From Anastrepha obliqua (taxonomy: Eukaryota; Arthropoda; Insecta; Diptera; Tephritidae): DNA of 64,000 nucleotides. The translations under genes were made by a program, and so were the position numbers. Under the pieces are notes generated by a model. It did no database searches and was not told the origin of the DNA. It worked only from the letters and a program-made list of their open reading frames with translations. This document shows positions 48,919 to 59,435 of the stretch, piece by piece. How positions within the stretch are numbered: the stretch's first letter is position 1; each line of letters opens with the position of its first letter. The DNA lies in NCBI RefSeq assembly GCF_027943255.1, contig NC_072894.1, forward strand, positions 80,515,601 to 80,579,600. The letters are read 5' to 3'.

Positions 48919-50149
48919 TTTTTTCATATAAAAGAGCCCCACTATGCTCAGTAAGTCCCTGCAAATTTCATATGTACGGGGATATGTAAAGCGAATAAAT
49001 GCAAAGTCCCGCTCTAGCGACACAGCAGTTCATTTCACTGATTCCCTGATTCTCTACCTTTTTCAAAATACTTTACAATCGTTACGATTCTGACCATCAA
49101 CGGAATTTTAGAAGCGTAAAGATCCTACGCATTGACTTCCATTATATCGAAAGATTTTTAATTTTTAAGCACTAAGTTTTCAAACTTCAGAACTTTTGGA
49201 ACATCTAAATCTTATCCGTTTGGCTTCATATTTCATATTAAGTAGTTTTTTTGATAACTTCATATTTCTAGAGGCTGTCCACGATTGTGGCCACCCTAAT
49301 CTACATATCTATGCACATATGAATGTATATGAAAGCACCTGTACCCATAGCTTTGAGTAAAATACTAATTTATTTAGAGAGCAAGAAGGAGTTATTGTTA
49401 AAATATTAATATGATAATAATAATGGAATGCTTCCTTGCATGGTGCTTAGCCTAAGTTTTTTCTCCAAATGGAAAGTCTGTAATTTGATTTTTACTTAAT
49501 AAAAGCAGATATATTGTAGTTGTATAAGTATATAGTTTTTATTGTACCCCTATGCTAAACTTTCCATATCCAAAATAAACTCGAGAGGCTTTTGATTTTC
49601 TGTCAACAGACGGCCGCTGCTGGAATAGACTTTTCGGTATTTTATTTATATTTTATGTCTGCAGTGTAAACCCACTACCTAAAAGTGAAGCACATATACG
49701 TGACTGCGATGTGGAAAAAAAAATCAAACTTTAAAATGTAGATTATGTTAATTTGAAAAATAGAATTATTAACTCAGAATATTTCTTGAAATGTTTAGCA
49801 AATTGGATTTTTCCTGTGTATTTGACTATTGGAGTACAAAACAATCCCATCAGTCTTAAAAAACCAACGAAAATCGAATCGTTGGAATAAAAATAAATAT
49901 ATAATTGAGTGATATCTTTGCTAAAGTTATAAAAATAATAATAGTCAATAGTATATTAATAAAAAAAATACTGTCGCATTTGCCAGCCATTCATTTTTCC
50001 ACCTACGCATCTCTCAATAAAATGTGTTAGTTCCTAAAAAATCTTTTGCAGTTTGTCTGCCGAATACATCCGCTTCCCAATCACAAATGCGAAAATTTTG
50101 TAAATAAAATTTGAATTACACAAAGCAAAAATAGCAAGATTATTATAAA

Positions 50150-50170
50150 AACATACATACATACATACAG
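50150..50170 (+). repeat. (CATA)n microsatellite
   Basis: About five ACAT units; a second short (CATA)n lies at 50287-50300. Confidence 0.8.
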
Positions 50171-50378
50171 AAATAATAACTCACCACCGTGCAGCAACAA
50201 AGGCAAGCAAGCAATACGCCAAAAGCTCACCACGGCAAATCTTTTGAATTTCACTTGCCCCAATGTTTTCAAATAAACTAGCACTCATACATACATACAT
50301 AAAGCATTAATACATATATATACACTTCCGATCGTTCACTAATGGTTTTCTTTATTTTCGCATCGCTTTTCATTTCAG

Positions 50379-52194
50379 TATGAGTACGGCCGCGCAACGC
50401 TCATAATCCCCCAAGCATACCCCAACGACGCCGGAGTGTATGTGTTAACAGCCAAGAATCTAGCAGGCGAGGTATACAGTTCGTGTAACGTTATCGTAAA
50501 AGGACGTCTTCCGAACGAGACATCGGATTCAGAGTTGGCTTCCGATATGGAACCTATAAAACCATCGGTACAATTGCCACTCAAAGATGTATCGATATTC
50601 GAAGGTAAACCGGTACGTTTGGATTGTATTATTGTTGGCCAACCGGAACCCGAAGTTATCTGGTATCATAATGAGCGCCCAGTTAAAGAATCAGCTGATG
50701 TACAGTTGCTCTTTCAAGGTGATCGTTGCTCGTTGATTATACAGGAAGTGTACCAAGAGGATGCGGGTAACTATAAGGTGGTCGCCATCAATTCAGCTGG
50801 TGAAGCGTCGAGCAGTTGTGAGCTCAAAGTCACGCCATTGAATATTGCCGAGCCAGCGACACGCGCCCAGTCCGAGCGTCAGTCGGTGCCGAAGGAAACA
50901 CTGCCGAAATTCGATAAATTCCTTACTGACGTACTAGCAGATGAGGGTGAAACGGTTGAAATGGAAGTGATTGTTAGCGGTGATCAACCATTTACTGCCA
51001 AATGGTATCTGGCCAATAAAGAGTTGCATGAAAATGAACGTATTTCGACAAGCGGCAATCTTGCTTCGGGTGCGTTCAAACTGACTCTAAGAAATGTGGT
51101 TGCCGATGATAGGGGCGTGTACACTGTGAAAGTATCAAATAACGCTGGCGATGCTAAATGTTTCTCACAACTAAATATAAAAAGTGTAAATGCACCTGAT
51201 CATCAACGCAACCAGCAAGTGGAGCCTGTTGAGAAGTTAACTTGTCCCGAGTTCAAAGAACTCTTCTCGGACAAGCAAGCTTACACTGATGACATGGTCA
51301 AGTTTGAGTGCATCGTGAAGGGCAAACCCACGCCCAAAGTACATTGGTGCTTCAACGATCAGCCTGTGCATGGGCATAACTTCTTGGTGTCGACAAGCGG
51401 AGACCGACAAGTGCTAACCATACAGAAAGCCAGCATTGATACGGTTGGTAAAATCAGCTGTATAGCAGAGAACGAAATAGGAAAAGCAACCTGTGTTGCT
51501 TTCTTGAATCTACTTGGTGCAGACATGCAGCTAATGCCTGCCACTAGTGATCTGCAGACCTCCACACAGGAACACAATACGGAATCGTCGCGTGTCACCA
51601 TCAACAAGAAAACCTTCACAACCACATCTACGTCACAAATTAGCTCTTTTGAAGGTAATATGCCACAAACAGAGATACATCATTCCTCGGCGCATATCGA
51701 TCAATCGCTAAAACAGCTGGGAACACAGCAACCGGAACTGGTCGAAACACATCACTACCAGGAATTGCACAAAAGCAAAGAAATGCCAATACCAAATATC
51801 CAACAAAAATCGTTTACATTGGTGCAATCTGCAGGCACCGGATCAGGCCAGTCCACTATTGCCAGTATGACTGGTGTATCGGTGCCTGAATCACCAACGC
51901 GCCTACGTAAGCAAATAGCGCCTCGTTTCACCATGCCACTGACGGGTAGAATTGTGGATCAAGGTACAGATGTGTCAATGGAGGCGATCTACGATGGTTT
52001 TCCCTCGCCCGAAATCAAAGTGGTCAAGAATGGCGAACAACTATTCGATAACCAACGATTGAAGATCGAAAATCGCTGCAATCGTGTCAGCATTGAGTTG
52101 AAGCAAGTGGGTGTGGCAGATGCGGGACGATATGCAATCACCGCCACAAATACCATGGGACAATCAACGAGCACTGCCGATTTAGTCGTGAAGA
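50379..52194 (+). CDS. Zormin-like gene, exon f (Ig domains 3 to 7)
   Basis: 605 codons plus one base; acceptor TTTCATTTCAG (AG at 50377-50378), donor AAGA|GTGAGT (GT at 52195). It opens YEYGRATLIIPQAYPNDAGV, completing Ig domain 3 begun in exon e; that domain has VYVLTAKN where Y.C.A.N is usual, so both disulphide Cys are missing. Ig 4 (50558-50832) keeps only the first Cys (LDCIIVG; YKVVAIN). Ig 5 (50901-51183) has neither (MEVIVSG; YTVKVSN). Ig 6 (51243-51512) has both (FECIVKG; ISCIAEN). A Thr/Ser/Gln-rich linker of about 130 residues follows, then Ig 7 (51918-52194; MEAIYDG; YAITATN) without Cys. Cys-poor I-set domains are common in insect giant muscle proteins. Confidence 0.92.
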
Positions 52195-52382
52195 GTGAGT
52201 AGCATATTTTTATAAATACATACATACATACGTATAAATATAATAATATAAACAAGAGGAAGTTGATGGTAAAATTAAAAACAAAGGCAGAATAAAGGTT
52301 GATAATGGGATAATGGGAGTCCATTAATTCGAAATTTGCAAGCAACAGCCAAAATAAACCATCGAATGCCCACGTTCATACG

Positions 52383-53914
52383 TACTGTAGAGCCTCGATA
52401 TAACAAACTTGAAGGGGATGGAAAAATACATGCTATGGTATATACATACATACTTTCAAAGTCAAAACCTCGATCTAATGAAATTTAAAAAATCATACAA
52501 ATTGTAAATTCATTCGTAATTCGTTATGTAGCAGCACATGAAGTGAACAAATCGCTTTAAATGTATAATGAATTCGTTACAGACTGAGTTCAGAACCCAA
52601 ATAGCGTTGCTTAGAGGTTTTTAATGCTCAAAATTTATTTATTAGCCCAATTTTATAAAACTTTGCACATTTTTTAGGGCCCTTAATACCTTTGAAGTCT
52701 AATGCGTGAAGGGAGACAAAGTGTATTTTACGCACTATGTATTCACATAACGGTTCTGTACAAGAGCCTAAAGAAATCGAAATTGGTATAAACGATATTT
52801 AGGTATATACGCAAACGTTCAAAATGACCTCTCCGTTAATACGTCCGTCTGCGTATGCAAATAATAATTCCATTGAAAATTGAGATATTTGAACGAATCT
52901 TGGTACATATAACTTTCATGATAGGTTGGTCTTGCTAATTTTGCGAAATCGGCCGCTCGCCACACCCACCTTCCATGAAACTGTAGTTTTAAAAAACACT
53001 AAAACCACGAAAATTCTGTAATTATTTAAAAGAACTTGCGCACAGTTTTTACAGAAAATGATATCGAAGAAAAAGTTACACCTATTTCTTATAAGTTTTA
53101 GGAATGGGCATGGCACCGCCTACTTTATAGTAAATATTTCTCAGAAACTTCTTCATTAAACCCTTTCAAACCTAGTTCCTACAATGCAAGATTTTGAAAA
53201 TTAAAGTGAAATCTGAAAAAGGGTCATCAATTTTGACTTTAGTCCGGCCGATTGTCTGTGTAATGAATAAAGCGAAATATTTGAATAACACGACGGCCAC
53301 CGCAGCCGAATAGAATAGTGCGTGACTACATATAGTATGTATATAATGATATAGTATGTAGTCACGCACTGCGGACATGATGAAGCACCAAACAATAGAA
53401 AAAGTTTTTGTAATACCCATGGCTTATCGGCAGGCAATGAAAAACTCCGATTGTGTTTTGGCCATGAAAAAGATTCTCATAAAAACAATCTGTGGTTCAG
53501 AGTCGGCACTAAAACTGTAAGTCCCTCCTTTTGTGCAACAACATCAAAACTCGCACCATGAAATGAAGGAGGAGCTCGGCTAAACAAATGTTGCATACGC
53601 TAATTATATCCAAGTATGATACATATGTATATTATTTTAAGGAAATATGATTTTTTCAGTATAAGTTAAAACGGAAGAAATCAAGACACCGTAAAATAAA
53701 TAAAACGTGATATTTCAGTTAGCAGAGATGGAAAATTGCATCTATTCTAGATAGATGACGATTTAAAACACAAATATGTTTCTGTGAAAAAGTTTTAAAA
53801 AGATCTCTTAAGCTTGAATGGTAAGAAAATTTGAAACGGCATAAAGTCTATTATCCTTATATGATTTTGCCTTATGATTATGGCATTCTTGTACTTTAAC
53901 GAGGCTTCACTGTA
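52383..53914. mobile_element. Possible pogo/Tc1-type non-autonomous element
   Basis: TACTGTAGAGCCTCGATATA (52383-52402) and the reverse complement of 53895-53914 (TACAGTGAAGCCTCGTTAAA) agree at 15 of 20 bases and resemble the CAGT.GA.CCTCGATAA ends of pogo/Tigger elements. No transposase is readable between them. The weak repeat match leaves the boundaries uncertain. Confidence 0.35.
53291..53612 (+). repeat. tRNA-derived SINE copy with a foldback in the head
   Basis: The head CGGCCACCGCAGCCGAATAG matches the family, then GTGCGTGACTACATA (53318-53332) is followed 22 bases later by its exact reverse complement (53355-53369). The B box is missing. The body continues CTTATCGGCAGGCAATGAAA, GAAAAAGATTCTCATAAAAA, GTCCCTCCTTTTGTGCAACA and GGAGGAGCTCGGCTAAACA. 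Confidence 0.78.
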
Positions 53915-55159
53915 TGTACACATTCACATATACAAATATAAATATATAATATTTATTTGCTTCAAACGAAATATTCCTCGAACCGGGCGATAAACATTTC
54001 AATAGCTCTTTGTGCTGGAAAATTAGAGCAATTCTAATGGGTTTCCTTAATTCAATTGGTTGGCGGGTGCCGGAACATCAGTTCAGGGCCAAACTACAGC
54101 AATTTTCGCACGACCGGCGAGGCTAAGTCAAGCCAACCAGCAATAGACACTCAGGCATTAAACAACAGCCATCATCATAATCATCTTCTTCTTTCGCTTC
54201 GTAAATATGTTTATTGAACGAGGCTATTTGCCAAAATTTAAACATTTTTTGATTTGTCACTCGATGTACTGCCATTTTGAAATGTGGCAAAGAGATTCAT
54301 AGCGTAACAAACTTGAAATTCTCTGAATATCAGTCTGCAAACAGCATTTCGGTGTTGCATATTGAATATAATGATTTTTGGCATTTTTGAGCAAAATGTA
54401 TGTACGAGTATGTAGGTGAATAAAAAGTAAAAATAAGAAAACTAAAAAGTCACAAGAATGATGTGATGGACGCGAGTGACGACGGCTGTGCAGATGGTGC
54501 TGGCTGTGATGAGGTACATGGCGTATAATGGACTGAAACCCAGTCAGCATTTAAAATTATTTATTTATTTAGCCGTTTAAGATATCCGCCGGTTCAGTGC
54601 TGGCATAAGTCTATATTCAATTTGTATATACTTACTTGTACATAAGCACAAATGTATACATACTTACATGTGCGTACATGAATGAGTTATGCCACCCAAA
54701 GAGAACTAAATAGCACTCATACTTGTATGTTCAAGCAATTAGAGCGAAATATATTTACATACACATTCAAATACAAACATAATCATATACTGAAGCTTAG
54801 AAAATAATTTTCATAAATTTCCTTTTTTCCTTTGCTTGGTTTTTATTAAAATATTTAGTTGATTAATAATTACAAATCCGAGTAGCTGACATTGACTAAT
54901 TACAATTATTGTAGAAGAGAAGAATTGAAGAAAGTTCCTGGCCTCAAACATTGAACGAAAGGACGAAAGGAAAATTATAACATTTTTGTTGCCTTTTACT
55001 TTTTTCGCATCTGTTTTACAGATTATTTAAAGCGTAAATGGAAAATTTATTTCACTTACTTTCAGAATGGCATTCTACAAGCGAGTACTCGCTTGTTCGA
55101 TTTGCTATACAACCTCTATGTCGCACAATTTTTAAAATGTGGTCAAAAGAGTTCAAAAT

Positions 55160-55735
55160 GTATGGCCAACATCAGCTCTCAACCGGCTCTCAGCGAATTT
55201 GAATGAATTAGCTGATTGGCTGACGTAGCAGGGCATGTGACATCGCTTTGTTTAAGACCGGGATTGCACAAGTGTGTGAATACGTGTGAAATGAGTGGGC
55301 TGAATTTTTCTGCCGAATACCCGATGACCCATTGTAAAAAGATATTTTAGAAGATCAGACCGTTAACCGGCTCTCATCGAATTTGAAGGAATCAGCTGAT
55401 TGGCTGTTGTAACTAGGACCATGGCAGCGGTTGGTTTACGGAAAACACTGAGATTGTTTTGGTGATATACAAAAAATTCAACACAGTTTTCGCTCACGTT
55501 GCTTCATTGCCGTCTGATCAACGACCGATTGATCGAAGTTACTCACACAATTTTGTTTTTCACCATAGCTGATGGCCACTCTTGGTAATATTTCATCCTT
55601 GCGACAGCCTAAGCTATTCTCACTTTTTTCATCATAGCTGATGTCCAACCTTGGTAATCTATCATCTCGTCCAATGACCTAGAAGCCGATGTTACTCTTA
55701 CTTCGAACGCCCAAACCATGTAAACCTTGTAATCT
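55160..55735 (+). repeat. Unclassified interspersed repeat, multi-part
   Basis: CCGGCTCTCA(G/T)CGAATTTGAA followed by TCAGCTGATTGGCTG occurs at about 55182-55225 and again at 55364-55410. Two related units with CATAGCTGATG.CCA.(C/A)CTTGGTAAT occur near 55562-55595 and 55630-55665. The same blocks appear in the same order at 58505-58850 in the next intron. No coding frame or terminal repeats were found. Confidence 0.65.
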
Positions 55736-55949
55736 GTTATCCTGGGTTCTAACTGCCTAAAATTCGGCCATTGTTGCGTGCAGAGTCTTTTAAATCGGCA
55801 TCATGCAAATTTTGCCTGCGCCATTGCTTCATTCTTTTCGTTGTCATTTTCTAATGAATTAATAATTCTGAATGAATTTGAGTAATTTGCTTTATTTGTA
55901 ACAAATAAATCACAGGGTTTTTTTTCATTTACAAAAGTTACTGTTTTAA

Positions 55950-56675
55950 GGGGGTATTCTGGTCTAGAGCCCTACTTTTTGGGTATTTTTCAAACTAGGA
56001 TAAAAGAAAAATTAAAAACATTTTTACTATCCATTTTTTTATATAATATTTATTGATGTTTAAGGTATATAAAAAAAAATTAAAAAAAAAAAAGTCAAAA
56101 ATTCATCCAGTGACAGGTCGGTGAAGTAGGGGTTGCTAGTCAAACAGTGCTCCCTGGTTGACATGATTCCAACCCTTGTAGTGATCTAAATCGAACAAAC
56201 AAAGAAAATTCTTAATTAGTAAAGATGTCGCTACATCTTGAGCCTCGGCCGAAAAAAAAAATAAAAATTCACAAAATGGCGCCTACTTGAAAAAAAAAAA
56301 ATTTTTTTACCCCTGTTTTTTGACCTTTACGAATTTTTTAAAAATACTTCAAATTAAAATTTTTCAAAATCCAATGCTCCAGTGATAAAGAGATGTATGA
56401 AAAAGATTCTCACCAAATTTCAAAGGGATCGGTCAGATACAACTTCAGATATCGTGTCAACCACCTCAGCAAAAGGAGTTTTGAGAAAAACGCGTTTGAA
56501 TTTCGCCGTCCGCTCAAACCAGTCTAGCTGTCGCGTCACTAAAATAGTTGTAATTTCGAAAATAATTCGAATTTTGCAAAATCTTTTTAGGGAGATATTT
56601 TTGAATACCTAGACTATCGAATTTTGAAAAAAAAAAATTTTCGATTTTTTCAAATTTCTAGACTAGAATACCCCC
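55950..56675. mobile_element. MITE with 19-bp inverted repeats and TTAA flanks
   Basis: GGGGGTATTCTGGTCTAGA (55950-55968) is matched by the reverse complement of 56657-56675 with one mismatch. TTAA lies immediately outside both ends (55946-55949 and 56676-56679), the target duplication used by piggyBac-type transposases. The 726-bp interior is non-coding, AT-rich, with homopolymers. The small frame at 56382-56612 has no motif. Relatives lie at 11590-11985 and 20300-20800. Confidence 0.8.
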
Positions 56676-56779
56676 TTAAGGAAAGTGGGCGTGTTTATCG
56701 ACCGATTTCACCCATTTTCAATGTCAACCCGCCCTGGAGAAAATGCAATGTGTGTGCTAAGTTTCATTCAAATATTAGG

Positions 56780-56960
56780 TTGGAGAAAAAGTAATTCACC
56801 ATTTTTGGGTAAAATTTTTGCGCAAATGGTTTAAAACTGCTTTATGGTCGATATTTAACGCCTGGGCGATGCTACGACTACTATCCTACCGGTCACCTTC
56901 GATTATTTCTGTGATGAAAAATGCCTGAACGGAATCGATAAAAGCAAAATTGCACCTAAT
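56780..56960. mobile_element. Possible mariner-like scrap
   Basis: TTAGGTTGGAGAAAAAGTAA (about 56777-56796) resembles common mariner terminal repeats (TTAGGTTGGC...AAGT). No clear transposase frame follows. Confidence 0.3.
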
Positions 56961-57271
56961 TAGCAGTTGCGGTATCAGCGCATATTATGGTTTTTGGATT
57001 CAGATAAATCTCAATGATTTAGAATATACTCTTTATCCTTCTTCCGAGAGGCGAGAGGAATTTTAGTAAGCAGTTTAAGTTCTTGGAATTCATTGGGCCG
57101 TGCACAATTCTTTTGTATGCGTTAGTGCAAGGTAGTTCTCAGAATCGTTCTCTGCAGTTTCTTTCTCCATTCTGCAGAATTTGAAGATTTCGCTCGAATA
57201 AGTTCCTGTTTTAGTCAGATAATAGCTCAGTCTGCTATAAGCTGGCCAAAAAAGGCGTAATCACCCATTAT

Positions 57272-57645
57272 ATATAAGGTAAAGTCCAAAATAGAAACGA
57301 CGGGAGCTTTGTTCTGATAACTTTATTTAAAATAGTCCCCTCTGACCTCGCTACACTGTTTTGCGCGATCTTGGAATCGTTAAAGCAAATGAGCATCGAT
57401 TTGATTTTTGACTTCTCCAAACGCGATTTTTAGGGTGGTGGCTCTTCTGGGGTCTTCCATTCGGCACTTTGACGCTTAGTTTCAGGTTCATGTTGGAAGC
57501 ACCACGTTTCATTACCAGGTACATCGTTGTATAGGAAGTTCTCGTCTATTCTCGCCTCTTTAATGAGGTCTATCGAATGTTGAATTCTGAGCAATTTGAT
57601 GTTTTTATGACACCAATCTTGTTTATTTTGGACTTCATCTTGTAT
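57272..57645 (-). mobile_element. Mini-mariner: 374-bp internal-deletion derivative
   Basis: ATATAAGGTAAAGTCCAAAA (57272 onward; 22-bp repeat to 57293) pairs with the reverse complement of 57624-57645, 19 of 22 matching. Between them, minus strand, a piece of transposase survives: NETWCFQHEPETKRQSAEWK near 57525-57465, the segment after the first catalytic Asp of mariner/SETMAR-type proteins (here GNETW, Asp replaced by Asn), then KIKSMLICFNDSKIAQ. The rest of the transposase is deleted. Confidence 0.75.
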
Positions 57646-58023
57646 ATGTATTTTATCCTAACCAAAAAAAAGAAAGAAATGTTTAAAATTAAAAAAAAAA
57701 ACCGAAGATGTTTGACTTTAAAAAATACCATACTCTAATTTTCAACACTGAATAACTCTCAAAATTATAAAATTGTTTCAAATCATTCACTTTGGTATAT
57801 ACTCAAGCCTACAAATAAATCAATTTTTGAAGAATATACGACAATATCACAAATAGTTAGATCACTTGCCATAGAATCGCTCACACTTCTACAATTTTAA
57901 AATTAATTTTGATGAACCTAGTGCAGTGTGTGTTTAATATAACTCACTTATTTTTTTGAAATTAACTAAAATTCAAATTATACGTATTTTAAATTTTATA
58001 TCTCTCATTTTTATTCACGATAG

Positions 58024-58230
58024 AAACCATTTTCCCACCCGTCTTCGGTCGACGTCTACAGGCACAAGTGGTAAAAAGGGGTGAGAAGATTATAATGGAA
58101 GTTGAAGTAACCGGTTTGCCAGAACCAACAGTGGTATGGATGAAGGATGATAAGCCAATCGAAGAAGCGAATGTATCACAACACCGTCTGCTCTCGCAAG
58201 GCAACTCCTACAAACTAATCATCGAGAAGG
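58024..58230 (+). CDS. Zormin-like gene, exon g (most of Ig domain 8)
   Basis: 207 nt: two bases completing a Lys codon, 68 codons, one base carried over. Acceptor TTCACGATAG (AG at 58022-58023), donor GAAGG|GTAAGT (GT at 58231). Reads TIFPPVFGRRLQAQVVKRGE, then EVEVTGLPEPTVVWMKDDKP and SYKLIIEKG. This is the N-terminal three-quarters of an I-set Ig domain, with Trp present and the first Cys replaced (IIMEVEV). The remaining strands are in exon h. Confidence 0.88.
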
Positions 58231-58504
58231 GTAAGTGGCGCATGAAATGGTAGGAAAACTTTTGCTTCCCTTAATACGTATAAAAGAATAACACAAGTTG
58301 CACTATTCGTACTTATGTATTTCCATATAACATCTCATACAAAAAATTCTAAAACTCCACTTTTCAACGGTGTTTCACGATTTGGAATCGCAAACATGCG
58401 AGGGCAGTCGTAAGGTTGGCAGAACCCTACTCTCGGTAGCGGTTAATGCCGCGTAGGCATCAATATGGTCATCCCATGGTGAAAAGATTTTTAGAGGTGT
58501 GGCC

Positions 58505-58850
58505 AAGATTATACCGTTAACTAGCTCTCAGAGAATTTGAAGGAATCAGCTGTTTACCTGACGTAACTGGGTTCATGCAGCGGTGTGTTTACGAAAAAAC
58601 TGAGATTGTGTTGGTGATATACGAATCTCATGTATATTGCTTAGTTACTGTCTGAATGGGCGAATTCTGTGACCGAATTCCGATGATGTGGTAGTCAAAA
58701 ATACTGTCACATTTTGTTTTTTCACCATAGCTGATGGCCAACGCTGGTAATCTATCATCCTTGCGACGGCCTAAGTTACTCTTACAGTTTTTTTTCACCA
58801 AAGCTGATAGCCAAACCTGGTAATCTATCATCTTCGTGGTGATAACATAT
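58505..58850 (+). repeat. Second copy of the unclassified repeat of 55160-55735
   Basis: CCGTTAACTAGCTCTCAGAG, AATTTGAAGGAATCAGCTG, AACTGAGATTGTGTTGGTGA and two CACCA(T/A)AGCTGAT units each followed by a TGGTAATCTATCATC segment match the copy at 55160-55735 in the same order. Confidence 0.65.
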
Positions 58851-59062
58851 GGTGGCAGCTATTATATGTGGAGGATGAGGTAGAATCTTCTCATCATCTA
58901 CTATCCAGCAGCCCTACTTTCGTGAGACTATGGCTCAAGCTTCTTGGCCTTGGCTCTCTTTGTTCAGATATGCCTACGTGGTAGTAGCACGTGGCGATTG
59001 CCACAGTTGTAATTGTTCATCATTCGATGATTTCGCACTAATTATCCTTGTTGTTCCATTTG

Positions 59063-59150
59063 TGGAACAACATCAAGACGCACACCACAAATAGGAGGAG
59101 GAGCTCGGCCAAACACCTAACAGAAGTGTACGCGCCAATTATTTATTTTT
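59063..59150 (+). repeat. tRNA-derived SINE, 3' end only
   Basis: TTCCATTTGTGGAACAACAT, CAAGACGCACACCACAAATA, GGAGGAGGAGCTCGGCCAAA and GTGTACGCGCCAATTATTTA: the best conserved 3' end of the family in this window, suggesting a younger insertion than most. Confidence 0.8.
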
Positions 59151-59274
59151 ATTTTTTTATCCTTGTTTCCTCCTTTCCCTTCAATGGGAAAGCTATATCC
59201 CTTGTTTAACTATATGCCTAGCATTCTTTAACCTTCTTCCATATGCATTTATTTTTAAATTATAATAATTTCAG

Positions 59275-59435
59275 GAGTGCCTAGTGATTCAGGCAAATAT
59301 ATGGTGAAGGCCACTAATGCCGGTGGCGAAGCGAAAAGCATTGCCGATTGTGCGATACTTGAACCATCGCCCGAACGCCTGCAGGAGGTCGTGAAGACCA
59401 TAGTCTACGAAACACCAAGCAGTTTGAAAACCGAA
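59275..59435 (+). CDS. Zormin-like gene, exon h (end of Ig domain 8)
   Basis: 161 nt: two bases completing a Gly codon and 53 codons. Acceptor ATAATTTCAG (AG at 59273-59274), donor GAA|GTAAGT (GT at 59436). Begins VPSDSGKYMVKATNAGGEAK, the D.G.Y...A.N motif closing Ig 8 (Val where the second Cys would be), followed by EPSPERLQEVVKTIVYETPS leading into the unique tail. Confidence 0.88.

Larger units (their letters stand above)
33093..50378 (+). other. Intron 5 (17.3 kb), transposon-rich, splitting an Ig domain
   Basis: Flanked by phase-0 splice sites with good consensus (AAA|GTGAGT; TTTCATTTCAG). Recognised contents: LINE pieces at 34793-34855, 34970-36190, 37600-38320, 41720-42040 and 42990-44822; a SINE at 39765-39962; a mariner remnant at 45020-45990; two Helitron-like elements at 47060-48918; microsatellites at 41617-41637 and 50150-50170. 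Stretches where I see nothing classifiable: 33.1-34.8, 36.2-37.6, 38.3-39.7, 40.0-41.7, 46.0-47.0 and 48.9-50.3 kb. Confidence 0.7.
52195..58023 (+). other. Intron 6 (5.8 kb) with DNA transposons and repeats
   Basis: Split Lys codon (A + AA). Contents: a possible 1.5-kb pogo/Tc1-type element bounded by weak inverted repeats (52383-53914) with a SINE inside, an unclassified repeat (55160-55735), a TTAA-flanked MITE (55950-56675), a mariner scrap (56780-56960) and a mini-mariner (57272-57645). The 53.9-55.1 kb part shows nothing classifiable. The perfect 18-bp palindrome CAAGCGAGTACTCGCTTG lies at 55078-55095. Confidence 0.7.
58231..59274 (+). other. Intron 7 (1.0 kb) with two repeats
   Basis: Contains the second copy of the unclassified repeat (58505-58850) and a SINE 3' end (59063-59150). 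The rest shows nothing recognisable. It interrupts the Ig domain in a Gly codon (G + GA). Confidence 0.75.

Noticed and set aside
7504..53612. Functional tRNA genes at the A/B-box-bearing sites
   Set aside because: The tRNA-like heads are diverged, lack a complete cloverleaf, and are fused to the same SINE body each time.
56382..56612. 76-codon frame inside the TTAA-flanked element
   Set aside because: No similarity to a transposase; the element is otherwise non-coding and too short to encode one.
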